NCBI GenBank assembly: GCA_016906335.1
Contig: JADEYG010000002.1
Span: 682,001 to 746,000 of the forward strand
Direction: 5' to 3'
From: Novakomyces olei
Taxonomy: Eukaryota > Ascomycota > Novakomycetes > Novakomycetales > Novakomycetaceae
DNA length: 64,000 nucleotides
Below, one piece after another: positions 47,097-58,223 of the stretch. The position numbers were made by a program, and so were the translations under genes. The notes under the pieces are model-generated. The model ran no database searches. It worked only from the letters and a program-made list of their open reading frames with translations, and was not told the origin of the DNA. Within the stretch, counting starts at the first letter, position 1. Each line of letters starts with the position of its first letter.

Positions 47097-48613
47097 ATGA
47101 GCACAGAAGAAGCGACAGGCTTAAAGTCTGAACAACAGAGAGGTCGGCTTGAATCTGAGCCAGCGCCAAATGGTGAAGACCGATCAAATATCGACCAGCA
47201 AAACAAAAACCCTGACGATGACGACAGATCGGCAGTGGAGGATTACAGTGGGATGGATCTCGAATTTTCCTTTCTGACACTGTTTGATTTCAGCGACGTC
47301 GTCTCTGACATTAACATTGATCGATACTTTGAAGTAGGCTAAGGAAATACGAGATTGAGTGTGGGCTGACGGATAGAAACTGAATAAATGGAAAAGAAGC
47401 ATTCAAAATAAGAGCGAAGCATTGCAAAAAGGCATTCGGCCCGAGGCAATCCGAGTTGAAACTGAACGCGCAAAATTCAAGGTATACGAGCATCTTAATC
47501 AGCTGCAAAAAACATGGCGATCCGGGTCCGTTGTACGCACTCGGGAAAAGTTCTCGTTTGTTCTTGGTGTCGGCAATTTATTCGGAATCACTCTTTGCTT
47601 GGGCATGTGGCCCCAGCTCATGCACATTGTCTACTCTGTAGAGATGGCTTTATTCATGCCTTTAAGGTACATGAAATCTGGTAAACTTATCGGCTCTTGC
47701 TAATCAAGAGATACATTACCTATCACCGCCGCGGCTATCAATACTTCATCGCCGATCTGTGTTATTGGGTGAATCTGATGGTATGAGAAACGCAAATGCT
47801 ATGTCTAACAGTGGCTTTAAGCTTCTTCTATGGCTGTGGGTATTCCCTTCTTCCAGCCACTTGCTTGTAGCGACCTTTTACCTTTCGTTCGGATCGCTTG
47901 CATGGGCAATTATCGCATGGAGGAACTCGCTCGTATTTCATTCACTGTAAGCCCTCTCTTGAAAAGAACGGTTTCCATATCCTTTTATTCTAAATAAATG
48001 ATCATTAGGTTTCTAACTCTTCAGGGATAAAATTGTCAGTTTATTCATCCACATTATGCCACCTCTCGTACTGCATGTCATTGTGCACATGCTGCCGCGC
48101 AACAAAGCTCTTGTTCGGTTTAAAGGTCTTGCTCATCTGAATCAAATTGCTCTGGCTCCAGCAATCGGAGTCACTTGTATGGCCTATTTGACATGGCAAG
48201 TGCTCTACTACGTATTTATTCAAGTACGCAGACGCGATAAAATTGCGGCAGGACGACCAACGTCTTTTACTTGGTTATTAAAGGCATATTCAAACACATG
48301 GATCGGCCAAATTGTTTTGCGATTGCCGACTGGATTGCAGCCATTTGCTTACATGAGCATTCAGTTTTTGTATGCTCTTGTAACAATGCTGCCCTGCCCG
48401 TTGTTTTTTGCAGATAAACGTTCCTGTGTAGCTTTCCTGCTTTTAGTGTTTGCATGGTCTGTTTGGAACGGTGCCAGCTACTACGTAGAGGTGTTTGGAC
48501 GTCGATTTGAAAAGGAACTTGATGCCTTGAGAGCCGAATTAGCCGAATGGCAGGCAGAAGACGGTAGTAAAGACGCGTCCACAACAGATACAAAGAAGGT
48601 TAAGAAAGGCTGA
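47097..48613 (+). CDS. GPC1: Glycerophosphocholine acyltransferase GPC1
   Basis: Five exons, 47097-47333, 47377-47666, 47711-47780, 47822-47946 and 48025-48613, give 436 residues over introns of 43, 44, 41 and 78 bp. Gpc1 is an ER membrane acyltransferase that adds an acyl-CoA chain to glycerophosphocholine, allowing phosphatidylcholine to be rebuilt. The family is found in fungi and plants. Seen in order: an acidic N-terminus; a coiled cytosolic segment (KWKRSIQNKSEALQKGIRPE); several membrane helices; the conserved WVFPSS; LAWAIIAWRNSLVFHSLDK; LFIHIMPPLVLH; and YLTWQVLYYVFIQV. The C-terminus is a Lys-rich tail. All joins are in frame and recover the continuous family sequence. An alternative upstream in-frame start exists in a longer frame, but 47097 fits better. 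Confidence 0.95.
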
Positions 48614-48755
48614 ACGGTAGGAGACAAGAGGACAAGCAGATCCAGCATTTTTCCCGTTTGCTTGGCTGCACCATCTCTATTTACCAGTCAGCTCACAGGT
48701 ATCAAGCCGTGTCTGCTCCGCGACATATTGGAACAGTCGAGTTGAATAGTTTGCC

Positions 48756-49559
48756 TTATGCCCGGGTCATATCTCTATTCAATTTGACCTCATGCACAGA
48801 CTGATAGTACCTATTTGGAGGTTCGCCTTTAGCGCCAAGGCGGTATAGTTTAAGCGTGTCAACAGGATACGACTGAAGGAAAATTCCAGAACTCTCGTTC
48901 AGTTCTGGAGCCCCTTCTTGCACAGCATTTCGCAGCAAATACAATGGAATCAAGGGCCGTCGCCGCCGTTCCTGCGAAACATTAAATATCGTGCAATGCG
49001 GCTGAACGTCAGTTGACTCTTTGCACGATAACGAAGCCTAGATATATACTTTTGAGATATACCTGGACAAACAATTCTTGATAAATGCAATAATTAAATT
49101 GAAACTGACTTACTGTAAACTCTTGATCTCGAGTCGAGGCCAACCCTTGTCCACGAAACGTTTCCCTCAGAAAATCTAAACCTTAAATATGTAAACCCTA
49201 AAGAATTATGGCTCACTGTGCAAACGTAACAGATGGACAATTGCATCTTCGTCGGGAGGCAAGTAAACAACTCGAGCCTCGTCGCCACGTTGGCCAAAAG
49301 CTTTCCAGCCTTTCAATGAAATGGTAAAATCAAAGCCCAATTCTGACTGTACGCGATCAAGCAGAGCAGACGCGTTTTCCACATCCTCCTTTGTAGGAAG
49401 AGTCAGCAGGGCAAGTGTTATATGCGACATGCCATTTCCACAGAACAAGCGTGGCCGGGCAGCAATTGCCGGCGGAAGTGAACGTAATAAACGGTCAAGC
49501 GATTCCTGCAATTGCCGACAGTGCAGCGGCACCGCTATAAAATGAGTCGGCCTATTCAT
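48756..49559 (-). CDS. 2H phosphoesterase of the AKAP7/LigT type
   Basis: Three exons on the minus strand, 49217-49559, 49114-49181 and 48756-49001, give 218 residues over introns of 35 and 112 bp. Proteins of this group belong to the 2H superfamily and act on or bind 2'-5' or cyclic phosphates of RNA/nucleotides. The first HxT-type motif is SHITLALL in exon 1 after RPTHFIAVPL. The second is PHCTIFNV at the start of exon 3, preceded by LRETFRGQGLASTRDQEFT in exon 2. That is the exact spacing of AKAP7-like domains. The C-terminal SYPVDTLKLYRLGAKGEPP follows as expected. Each exon alone looks like an anonymous short frame; only the spliced product is recognisable. The in vivo substrate is not known. 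Confidence 0.87.
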
Positions 49560-49785
49560 GACGACACTGCATGTTAAGTTGTCTCAAATAATCAAGGTCA
49601 AGTCAGAATCAGGATTAGGGTTAGGGTTTGTTAAAACTAAATGTTTTCAGCTTATCAGGGTTAAATAAGGATATATTGTGTGAGGGTAGTGCTGTGCCGT
49701 TTCAAATCGTTTTATTATGCAAAGATCAGCCTTTGGCCGCCATTTATTCACGGCGTAAGATGCCGATCTCCAAGTGCCTCGTTCT
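49560..49785. promoter_or_regulatory. Divergent promoter with three TTAGGG/AGGGTTA motifs
   Basis: Between the 2H phosphoesterase and the G-patch gene. TTAGGGTTAGGGTT lies at 49615-49628 and CAGGGTTAAA at 49657-49665. These sit 55-105 bp from one start codon and 120-170 bp from the other. Confidence 0.45.
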
Positions 49786-50412
49786 ATGCAGCCATCAAGA
49801 TCGTTTGAGACGGAGAAGCCGTTCGCCAGCGATCGGTTGCGCAAAAGAGCACCGGTAAAGTTCCATCGTGCCCGAGATCTGGATACGACTGCGGACGCTA
49901 TTGAGAGCCGCGACATTTCAGCAGTACATGCAGCTGGAGCTAGTCGCAAAACAGATGTGGCCGATTTGTATAGGTCTATAGTGGAGGTTAAAAAGCCTCG
50001 GACTTTGGAGGCAAATACATGTGACGTCTGTGGTCTGATTGTTCGAGAGGACGAAAAGGACTCACACACTCGCTCGACTCCGCATTTAGCTTCACTGGAA
50101 CAAGTAGCGCCTTCTCTGAATCCTCTGCATTTGAAACCGGGCTCTATTGGATGGCGTATCTTACAGGACCAAGGCTGGTCTCACGAAGCTGGGATCGGTG
50201 CGGAAGGCCGCAAGGGACCACGGGAACCGATAAAAGCTGGACAATTAAAAAACGATACAATCGGTCTGGGTCTCGATGCAAAAGATTTGATGGTGGAAAA
50301 AGCGGTTAAAGCTCCGGAACAGCCTACCGCTGAAAACTTGAAGGCTATTAGACAGCAATACGAGCAGGACAAAAGGGCACGTAGCAACTTGATGAGATAT
50401 ATGTATACATAG
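49786..50412 (+). CDS. C2H2-type zinc finger and G-patch protein (GPANK1-like)
   Basis: A single-exon gene of 208 residues from the ATG at 49786. Residues 95-117 hold a C2H2-like finger (CDVCGLIVREDEKDSHTRST, then PH). A G-patch domain follows (SIGWRILQDQGWSHEAGIG, then AEGRKGPREPI, NDTIGLGL). The C-terminus is basic (RQQYEQDKRARSNLMRYMY). G-patch proteins usually recruit and stimulate DEAH RNA helicases, so a role in splicing or ribosome assembly is likely but not shown. The closest match in layout is the C-terminal half of GPANK1. An upstream GTG in the same frame is not used. Confidence 0.85.
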   Translation: MQPSRSFETEKPFASDRLRKRAPVKFHRARDLDTTADAIESRDISAVHAAGASRKTDVADLYRSIVEVKKPRTLEANTCDVCGLIVREDEKDSHTRSTPHLASLEQVAPSLNPLHLKPGSIGWRILQDQGWSHEAGIGAEGRKGPREPIKAGQLKNDTIGLGLDAKDLMVEKAVKAPEQPTAENLKAIRQQYEQDKRARSNLMRYMYT

Positions 50413-50592
50413 CCATTAGTTCCTAATTACTTTATCAACCCAATAAAAAAAGAAGTGTGTGTTTGGCGAGCCGATCAACGCAAGCTCGCCTGATTTGGGT
50501 GCCAACCCTAAAACAGACTGTTAACCCTAATAAAGTATAACAATTCAGTAAATTCAATTTCGATCTAATTCAACACAAGCAATGGCAGCGCT
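50413..50592. other. Convergent 3' flanks with AACCCTAA motifs
   Basis: Contains CAACCCTAAA at 50503 and TTAACCCTAA at 50521-50530 between the G-patch and PPR genes, and an AATAAA-like signal near 50443. Confidence 0.5.
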
Positions 50593-53500
50593 CTAATGAG
50601 CCCCCATGACCTTTGTTTCACTGCCCGAGTTCTTCTCGGGGTACTTTTCAAGCAGAGCCTGTGCCTCTAGAATAACCTTTGGAGGGTAGCCAAGCACCCG
50701 CATTTCGTCAAAATTAGCCCTAGCCTCAGCCAGCTTTCCTAGCCGCAGGTTTAGGCCGATGATAATATTGTAGGTACTCGGTTCGCGTCCCTCCTTGCCG
50801 GCGGAGAAAGGCAGTGCTGCAAATTCAGCAAAAGCTTCGTCGTACATGCCCGCCTTTGCAAAAGTCCTTATAATAATATTTGCGCAATAAGCAGTTTCCT
50901 TGATGCCAAAGTATTCCATGTCCTTTTTCACAAGAGGAATAAAGTCAATCATTTCGCAAGCCTCAATAGCGGACAGCATACTCTGAAATACGAGTAGTGT
51001 AATGTGCTTTGAAAGCCTTTTATCGTTTAACTTTCTGTCAAATTTATTATCCTCTGCTTTTTTGTCAGCAGCGCTTACACCTTTGTCATTTGCGGAGGCA
51101 GTTTCCGCCGAGGCCATTGCCTTTTCTTTAGCCTTTGTATACAGCTCAAGAGCACGATCAAACTGCTTTAGCCTTGTACCAAAGCAATCAATGAGGGAGG
51201 CATAATGCATGGGCTCCAGTTCGTACCCATATTTAGTCATTGCATCCAAAATTTCGTTGGCTCCTCCCTGTAAGTCGCCGCTAGAGGTTATTGCGTCCAA
51301 CATTATTTTAAAAGTAAACGGCGTTGGTTGCAGGTTTTGCCGAATCATGTGCTCAACGACCTGAGCTGCCCGGGAATTATCATGTTTGCTCCCATAGTAC
51401 TGAATCATCATATGATAGGGATAATGCGACATGCCGCCGGGCAAAACGTTTTCGTATTCCAGCAATTTAGACTCGGCCATATCGGGCCGATCGGCCCGAA
51501 GAGCAGCGTAGATAATTGCACCAATAGTGACCTGCGTGGGCTCCAGCCCACGCTGACACATTTCGTCAAATAAATGTAAACAGTCTTGGAAGCGACGACA
51601 TTTCCCAAGCTTTGATATTGTAGTGTTGTACAGGAAAACACTGGGGACTACATTGTACTGCTTGGCTTCGTTAAACAGGCCCATAGCAATACTCGCTTGA
51701 TCATTATCGACGGAGGATAGATGGTGGATCATGGCTCCATAGGCATTAGCATTAGGGCAGTAGCCATAAGTAGCCATTTCTTCTTGCAGCTCAACTACGC
51801 GACGCGTATTTTTGTCTCCAGCGTAGGCAATTATCAGGTTATTTAGCATCCAAGAATACACTAAATCACGCTGCGCCCGAGTCAATTCCCATACTGGCAT
51901 CTCCAATTTGGATTTAGCCAGCTGAAACATTTGTTCACTCTCCTGCAATCGGTCCAATTTTGCCAATTTCTCTATTATTCGAGGGTAAATTGTGGGGTAG
52001 AGCAGAGCACCGTCCGCAATAACTTGCTGACAGGCTTTAACAAACTGCTGAGCTGCCTCCTTGGATCCTTCTTTTGAGGTATTTGTCTTAAAAAACTTCA
52101 TTCTAGCGGGAGAAACGGGCATCGCACGCTTGTAGACAAAATTGAGTCTGCGCGTCGAAATATCTCGAAGCATTTCCACAGTTTTGGCTGCTGGTAAAAT
52201 GGCGCTTGAGCCAGTAGCAGCCGCATAGGCTGATTCGTCCCCGTTCCCATACTTTCCTGCTGCATCCTCGTTTTCTTGCTGGCCATGGACTTGCAACCAG
52301 CTGCTGACAAGCGTCTCCAGCTCCCGCTCGCCATAAAGCCCGAGGTTCTTGAACACTGCGATTACTTGGCCCGAGGCTGAATGGCCCTGAGACGAAGAAG
52401 CCTTGATGGCAGAGCGCACAACGTCCATTAACAACGGCCGCAAAGATTGCCAGTCCTTTTGTGCTCTATCGCGTTTATCCTTCTTGAGCCATGCGGAATA
52501 AAATTTGTCACTATACGGGATAAGATTGTCGCCAAAGACAGAGTCAAACACGAGAACTTTGGCAACAATTACGCTGACTGCTAAAAGATTCTCCACCGGG
52601 TCTTGAAAGGTAGTCAGGGCGGAAGACGAAGAAGCCACAGGGTAATTGTATGGGTCTTTTGTCAATGGTTTTGTGAGCTCTTTTGCAAACACGTCGGTGC
52701 CAGAATTCAAGTGCTTGTGAGAGTTTTCCAATAGTACTTTGAACAGACTCTGAGCCGGAGAGGATGACAAGTCTTCAAGGCTAAAATTTTGCAGCAAAAA
52801 CGCTTGCAATGCAACGTTCTTGTCAAACGCAAGCCGATCGTGCTGGCACATTACTCTGGCCGCCTTGTCGAGCAGTATTAAATGTGCCGTTGCAGAGTAA
52901 GGGAACCGCTGCTCACTAAAACAGATCTGATCAAACATTCGATCTGCCTCCTCTGCGAAGCGAGGAACTTGCGACTCAATCAAGTGTTGCATCAGGGACA
53001 CACCTGCAGTAGCCGGATGGTACCCAGAGACAGAGTAAACGAGTCCGTAAACGTGGGATGCGTATTCGACATTGCCCTCCCGTAAAAGCATCAGTATAAA
53101 AGCGTCATAGGCCTCGTGGAGGTGCGCAGCGTCCCAGTACATGCTTGATTGGGAATCGGTGACGTAGCGCTTGAATACCTGCGTTGCTTCAGCACTGGCA
53201 TCGTGCTCCGAAAGCCATCTAAGTAGGACAGCGTGAACGGAAAAAGTAGGATCAACTACTCTTGTCTCCAACACCTCCATTGCCTTTTTAACCTGATCCG
53301 ACTTCAAGAGTGCCACAAGATACTCTGTCCATAATGGAGCGGGGACTTGGGGCATGCGCTCAACGATGCGATTGAAAAACTCTATTCCACCCTCATAATC
53401 CCCACTCGAGACGTACGCCTTTATCATTTCTGCGTAAATTACACGTTCATCATCGTGGCTTCCAAAGGCAGATTTGGTGGCAAGCGCCTTGTACTCGTTG

Positions 53501-54675
53501 TAACATTCAATCGCTGTTGTCATATCTTGAGCGCTTCCAACTACCTCGATCAGGGTCCGGAAAACAGTGATACTGGGCCGATAGGACCGCGCGTCTTCAA
53601 AGGCCTGGAAGACTTTAAGCAGCTGGTCAAAGTACCGAGTCCCGGAAAACGATCGTATGCAATCAACGTACCCGGTGAAGGAGAACGAATTGGCATGCCG
53701 GCTCTTTCTCATCAGGGAGACTATATCGACCATGACATCATAGACTGTGACAAATTTTGAGGGGTCAGAGGGCAGGTACCATCGGGTATTTACTTTATCG
53801 TCTTCTAGCGGAGATAGAGCAGATACGGTGGGCTCCAGGTTTGCTCTTATAAGCGCCCGTTGGTCCCCCTGTGTCTTTAACGCTCGGCAAGCAAGACCCT
53901 CGAGGGCGACAGCAAAAGCAATATTCTCTGGCTGTTCGCCCTTGGAGATGATAAAAGTAAGCATGGAAATAATGCGCCGAACGTCCAGCTCAGTGTACGA
54001 CATTTTATGGGACACACGGACGCCTTGAATCAGGGTGGAGATGATAGCTGACGTCTGCAGTTTGGGAACGTTGTTCACAATGTGAAGAAAGATATCGTAC
54101 ATTCGCTGACTGGAATAGTGATCCGATTTAGCCTCCCAAGTTTGAGCAACTAATTTTCGCAGTTCATCCTCAGTCAAACTGGTCAGGTCCGTGGCAAAAG
54201 TGTAGGCTGAAGTGCACAGCGGGTCGTCCTGTGATAGCAGCGTGGGAGCGGACACTGAAGACTTTGCCGGTGTATCACGTGCGCGTTCATCCACGGCCTG
54301 GACTGTGCACGTAGACGAAAAACGACGCACAGAAGGAGTGGCATTAGCAGCAGCAGCTGCTGCTGCTCCAGTAGGCAGAGGCCTTGGGGTATCATCGTTG
54401 CCAGCAGTAGAAGAAATGGCCGGAGCAAAAGGAGCCTGCAAGCTGACGGAAGAAGAGGAGGAGGAGGAGGAGGAATTGAATTGAGGCCCTGCCTGTTGCT
54501 GAGGGGCCCAGTGTAGGCTGAGGCTGTGGTTGACAAAACTGCGATTTGGGACATTGGGTACAGAGACGGCTGAGGGAGCAGCGGCAGCTGAAGACGACGA
54601 GGATGGATTGAAAAGGTACTTTGCCAGATTCTGCCTGGCCACGTTGGACAAGAACGCGGCTTTCAAGTACACCAT
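50593..54675 (-). CDS. Large mitochondrial pentatricopeptide-repeat (PPR) protein
   Basis: This intronless gene of 1360 residues is the longest frame in the window. The N-terminus (MVYLKAAFLSNVARQNLAKY) suits a mitochondrial presequence. About 130 residues of Ser/Ala/Gln-rich sequence follow. Helical repeats occupy most of the rest; clear PPR units include PNANAYGAMIHHLSSVDNDQ, PSVFLYNTTISKLGKCRRFQ, PTQVTIGAIIYAALRADRPD and PTPFTFKIMLDAITSSGDLQ, plus PSTYNIIIGLNLRLGKLAEA near the end. PPR proteins bind organelle RNA and control its stability or translation. Fungal PPR proteins diverge fast, so no orthologue (Pet309, Cya5, Cbp1 type) is named. Several internal repeats are too diverged to call by eye. 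Confidence 0.9.
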   Translation of the reverse strand: MVYLKAAFLSNVARQNLAKYLFNPSSSSSAAAAPSAVSVPNVPNRSFVNHSLSLHWAPQQQAGPQFNSSSSSSSSSVSLQAPFAPAISSTAGNDDTPRPLPTGAAAAAAANATPSVRRFSSTCTVQAVDERARDTPAKSSVSAPTLLSQDDPLCTSAYTFATDLTSLTEDELRKLVAQTWEAKSDHYSSQRMYDIFLHIVNNVPKLQTSAIISTLIQGVRVSHKMSYTELDVRRIISMLTFIISKGEQPENIAFAVALEGLACRALKTQGDQRALIRANLEPTVSALSPLEDDKVNTRWYLPSDPSKFVTVYDVMVDIVSLMRKSRHANSFSFTGYVDCIRSFSGTRYFDQLLKVFQAFEDARSYRPSITVFRTLIEVVGSAQDMTTAIECYNEYKALATKSAFGSHDDERVIYAEMIKAYVSSGDYEGGIEFFNRIVERMPQVPAPLWTEYLVALLKSDQVKKAMEVLETRVVDPTFSVHAVLLRWLSEHDASAEATQVFKRYVTDSQSSMYWDAAHLHEAYDAFILMLLREGNVEYASHVYGLVYSVSGYHPATAGVSLMQHLIESQVPRFAEEADRMFDQICFSEQRFPYSATAHLILLDKAARVMCQHDRLAFDKNVALQAFLLQNFSLEDLSSSPAQSLFKVLLENSHKHLNSGTDVFAKELTKPLTKDPYNYPVASSSSALTTFQDPVENLLAVSVIVAKVLVFDSVFGDNLIPYSDKFYSAWLKKDKRDRAQKDWQSLRPLLMDVVRSAIKASSSQGHSASGQVIAVFKNLGLYGERELETLVSSWLQVHGQQENEDAAGKYGNGDESAYAAATGSSAILPAAKTVEMLRDISTRRLNFVYKRAMPVSPARMKFFKTNTSKEGSKEAAQQFVKACQQVIADGALLYPTIYPRIIEKLAKLDRLQESEQMFQLAKSKLEMPVWELTRAQRDLVYSWMLNNLIIAYAGDKNTRRVVELQEEMATYGYCPNANAYGAMIHHLSSVDNDQASIAMGLFNEAKQYNVVPSVFLYNTTISKLGKCRRFQDCLHLFDEMCQRGLEPTQVTIGAIIYAALRADRPDMAESKLLEYENVLPGGMSHYPYHMMIQYYGSKHDNSRAAQVVEHMIRQNLQPTPFTFKIMLDAITSSGDLQGGANEILDAMTKYGYELEPMHYASLIDCFGTRLKQFDRALELYTKAKEKAMASAETASANDKGVSAADKKAEDNKFDRKLNDKRLSKHITLLVFQSMLSAIEACEMIDFIPLVKKDMEYFGIKETAYCANIIIRTFAKAGMYDEAFAEFAALPFSAGKEGREPSTYNIIIGLNLRLGKLAEARANFDEMRVLGYPPKVILEAQALLEKYPEKNSGSETKVMGAH

Positions 54676-55220
54676 TGTGCAATCAGATAACGATTCCTAT
54701 AGCGCAAGGTCCGCAGGCGGTGTGATACTTGCAAATGCTGGCAAGTATCCAAACTGGGCCGCTCGCCGTCACTGCCAGCGGATCAGAGTATGGAAACACT
54801 GGAGCCGATCGTAATCAACGACTCGGAAAACTTTTGCTGTCTCGGCCTGATGAAAAGAGCAGACGCAACAGACGCACGCGCCAATGGGAAACCGATCAAT
54901 TTTTTGGTTCTCGAGCAGTGGCAATGCTTAGCGTGGTTCCATTGCACTGTGCGATTAGCACTGATCTCTTTCACGATACCGTGAACGAACGCAACGCGCA
55001 CGCCTCAACGCCGAAAACAAAAATATAATCGATCAGATACGTACGTAAGAGTCGAGGGTTATATAATAATTTTTTCCTGTTCCTATTATATATGGAAAAG
55101 CGCGCTCGGCCTACCATGCGCCGTACATCGGTGTTATAATGCCCGACCCCGAGCTGCGCAAGTAATGTATTGCGAACGTTTATTCTACACATAAACTAGT
55201 AGCTAGATATATACAATAGT

Positions 55221-55256
55221 TTAGGGTTATGGTTAGTTATGGTTAGTTATGGTTAG
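55221..55256. repeat. TTAGGG-like decamer repeat
   Basis: TTAGGGTTAT is followed by three GGTTAGTTAT/GGTTAGC units, a degenerate array of the motif seen at other gene boundaries here. Confidence 0.6.
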
Positions 55257-55446
55257 CGTCTTGAAAACCCTAGCCAGCCCATCCAATACAAATACTTCAA
55301 CAAAAGCACTTCCTGCAAGAGTTGAAGGACGTATAGGTAAGGCGGAAAATCTACAGAGAGCAAAAGGTAGAAAACCAACGGCAAAGTAGCTTTACTGTGG
55401 AGCTTACTGTGGAGCTCGTGTGACTGTATTGCCGAGCGAGTATATA

Positions 55447-55495
55447 TATGATAGGACCCCTATCATACAATCTTAATATAGATTATCATAATCTA
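55447..55495. promoter_or_regulatory. Two adjacent inverted repeats
   Basis: TATGATAGG and CCTATCATA flank ACC (55447-55467). Eleven bases later TAGATTAT and ATAATCTA flank a single C (55479-55495). Both are perfect. They include GATA cores in inverted orientation. No adjacent gene start is evident. Confidence 0.4.
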
Positions 55496-56328
55496 AAGTT
55501 TGGATTACTCGCTCGATGCTCCTCACGACTGAAGCTATACTAGCGTTTCCTCCCTACAGACATCCTGTTACTCCTTTGGGATTGCAATGCCTTGGAGCCT
55601 TTGACAAAATGCCCTTGTAAAGCTGGCATTCAAGGTTCATCCTTTGCCTCGTTCGTAGACTATATAAACAGGGAATGTCCTTCAAAAGAACTGTATAATT
55701 GAATAGACTTGTTTTATCCTACCAACCCATTATCCGTGCTCAAGAAAATAAGCAGTGGGATCGAGGAACCACGAATTAATTTAATTATTAAATAATTAAC
55801 TTGACGCTAAACACATACAATAATAGACTAAACAAAAAGTGTGCAGTGCAGTATTGTGACAGAATCCAGTTTGTAATTTATTTAATAAATACTCGTTAAT
55901 ACACGTACCAATGCTCCCCATATTGCATTTAGCATTTGGACCCGTTTGGTCGGACGTATGAACCAATTTTCCACAGCCTTTCCTCGCTGGTGACAATTGC
56001 GAGGCACGTTTTGCACGTGCCAGACACTGAAAAAAATAAAGGCGGTTGCTCTATATAGCGTTGAACGCGTAAGACTTGGCCTCTTTTTGTTCACCCGCGT
56101 TTTTATTGTCAAGTGGCATTTCAATACTGCTCCTGCGCGAGTTCTGCCTCAGCACTGCCGCACAATAAAGTCCAAACTGTTCGCACTCATACCGTTCGCC
56201 CATCCGCTGTGAAGTAGCGGCTCCCCAACGCTTTTTTAGTGGTTGGTGTGCTGGGTAAACTTTATTCTACAACTTGACCTTATACAAAACATTTTGCTAA
56301 TCTGAACCAGGAGCGTTCAGAGAGAACT

Positions 56329-58223
56329 ATGCTACTTTGGCAAGATCGAAGATCTTTACTGGCAGTGATCGCGACTGCAGTCGCGATCACTTCTGCACTC
56401 GCGTATCAGCATCCATTGGACGCGTGTCCCCAGTATCAGCGATACGCCAGTCTTCGTCACCGACCGTTTTCTACAGGTAAGTGCTGCAAGTATCTTCAAG
56501 CATTTGCCTGCAAGGCCTTTGAAGCAATATGGCATAAATTTGATACTGATCTGAGAATAATGCCCATGTTAAAAACAGTCATTGATAAATCAAAAAAGTA
56601 GAACCCTTGTGCTAATCATTATGCAAGGCACACTAGCCCTTCCACTACAACGGCCAGTTCCGCTGTGCCGGACTTTCCACTCGGATGCGGTTGAACAGGA
56701 AATTGAACGCGTCACGCAGATCATCAGCGACCCCGATTTAGCCCGATTATTTGAAAATTGTTTCCCCAACACGCTTGATACAACGGTTCGATGGCACGAC
56801 AATAACACAGAGTACCCCTTGTCGTTTGTTATAACGGGAGATATTAACGCGTTATGGCTACGCGATTCAGCATACCAACTTGAACCTTATTTCCGATTTG
56901 CAAAGGGGGACAAGAGCTTGCAATCACTGCTATTGGGTGCGGTTAATTTGCAGGCAGAATATATTTCAAAATTCCCTTATTGCAACGCTTTTCAGGCTCC
57001 CAAAGCCGCCCAATTTGGACCCTCTCAAAATGGCCAATCAGATCAGGTTCACCCGGCTTATGATCCCGCCGTTGTTTTCGAATGCAAATACGAAATTGAT
57101 AGTATTGCCAGTTTTCTTCACATTTCTCAGCGATATTATTCTGTTACTCGCGACGCGAGTATGTTTAGGGAATCCTGGTTTTTTGCTCTACGAACAGTGC
57201 TACGTCTTATCGATGAACAGCGAACGCCTTCCTTTGACGTGCGCAGTGGCCGTTGGCGGGCACCTTTTTATTCGTTTAAAAGGCACACCGAAAGTGGTAC
57301 CGAGACTCTGGCTCTCAATGGCGCGGGGCATCCGGTTAATGCTAATACTTCTCTAGTACGAAGTGCATTTAGACCGTCTGATGATGCGACTATTTTCCAG
57401 TTTTTTGTTCCTGGAAATGCAATGATTTCTGTTGAACTTGAGCGCACTGCAGATATGCTTCAATCTGCTCTTAAAATCTTGCCAAACAGACTAAGGCAGA
57501 CGGCCACGAGTCTGGCGGAGAGAGCGCACAATTATTCGCAGTCTATTCGTGAGGGGATTATGCAACACGCTGTCATTTCTCATCCAGTATTTGGCAAAGT
57601 ATTTGCTTATGAGATTGATGGATACGGTGGCACTTTATTCATGGGTAGTGCTGATTGCTATAATTATTATTTACTTTTTTATTTATTTAATTTCTTAATT
57701 ACAGTTTATGCTGACTGTATTTAGACGACGCGAATGTGCCCAGCCTTCTCTCTTTACCGTATCTCGGATTTATCAAAAATGATGATCCTATATATCAAAA
57801 TACTCGTAAAATGGTGCTTTCAAATGCTGGAAATCCGTACTATCTAGTTGGCAGTGCTATTAGCGGTATTGGTGGACCTCACGTCGGTCCATCGAACGCC
57901 TGGCCTCTAAGCCTGATGGTACAGGCTCTCACAACCGACGACGATTCGGAAATTGACCAAATTCTTGATACTCTGAGAACTAGTACTGCGAATCTAGGGC
58001 TAATGCACGAGAGCGTACACGTTGATAATATCGGACGTTTCACCAGACCATGGTATTTCTCTGAAAAAATGAAGATTTGATTTACATAAAACTTGGTTTC
58101 TGTTGTCTTTTGCTAAAAAGTTTCAGGTTTGCATGGGCAAATTCGTTGTTTGCAACTCTCATTCTGGACTTGGAGCAACGAAAACCGCATCTGCTTCAAA
58201 AAGGACCGGCTGCTATTTGATTG
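56329..58223 (+). CDS. GH125 exo-alpha-1,6-mannosidase
   Basis: Four exons, 56329-56476, 56628-57644, 57725-58052 and 58127-58223, give 529 residues over introns of 151, 80 and 74 bp. GH125 enzymes (formerly DUF1237) remove non-reducing-end alpha-1,6-mannose by inversion and need no metal. The N-terminus is a signal peptide or anchor (RRSLLAVIATAVAITSALAY). Family motifs are FENCFPNTLDTTVRW, FVITGDINALWLRDSAYQLE, AFRPSDDATIFQFFVPGNAM, YEIDGYGGTLFMDDANVPSL, SLPYLGFI, GIGGPHVGPSNAWPLSLM and HESVHVDN. The spliced end reads RFTRPWFAWANSLFATLILD and finishes at 58223. Secreted or secretory-pathway action on mannans or N-glycans is inferred. Confidence 0.95.

Larger units (their letters stand above)
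54676..56328. other. Intergenic region, 1.65 kb
   Basis: The first 350 bp are GC-rich with several overlapping open frames on both strands, none with family features. TTAGGGTTATGGTTAGTTAT-type repeats lie at 55221-55256. Two palindromes lie at 55447-55467 and 55479-55495. A TATATAAACA at 55661 has no recognised gene just after it. An 80-codon minus-strand frame (55882-56124) is unsupported. Confidence 0.45.

Noticed and set aside
49611-49630. TTAGGGTTAGGGTT as possible internal telomere
   Set aside because: Only two units; too short for a telomere or fusion scar, and flanked by intact housekeeping genes. Treated as a promoter motif.
54729-55028. Several overlapping frames in a GC-rich block before the PPR gene
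   Set aside because: Three or more frames are open at once because of base composition; none has motifs or splice support.
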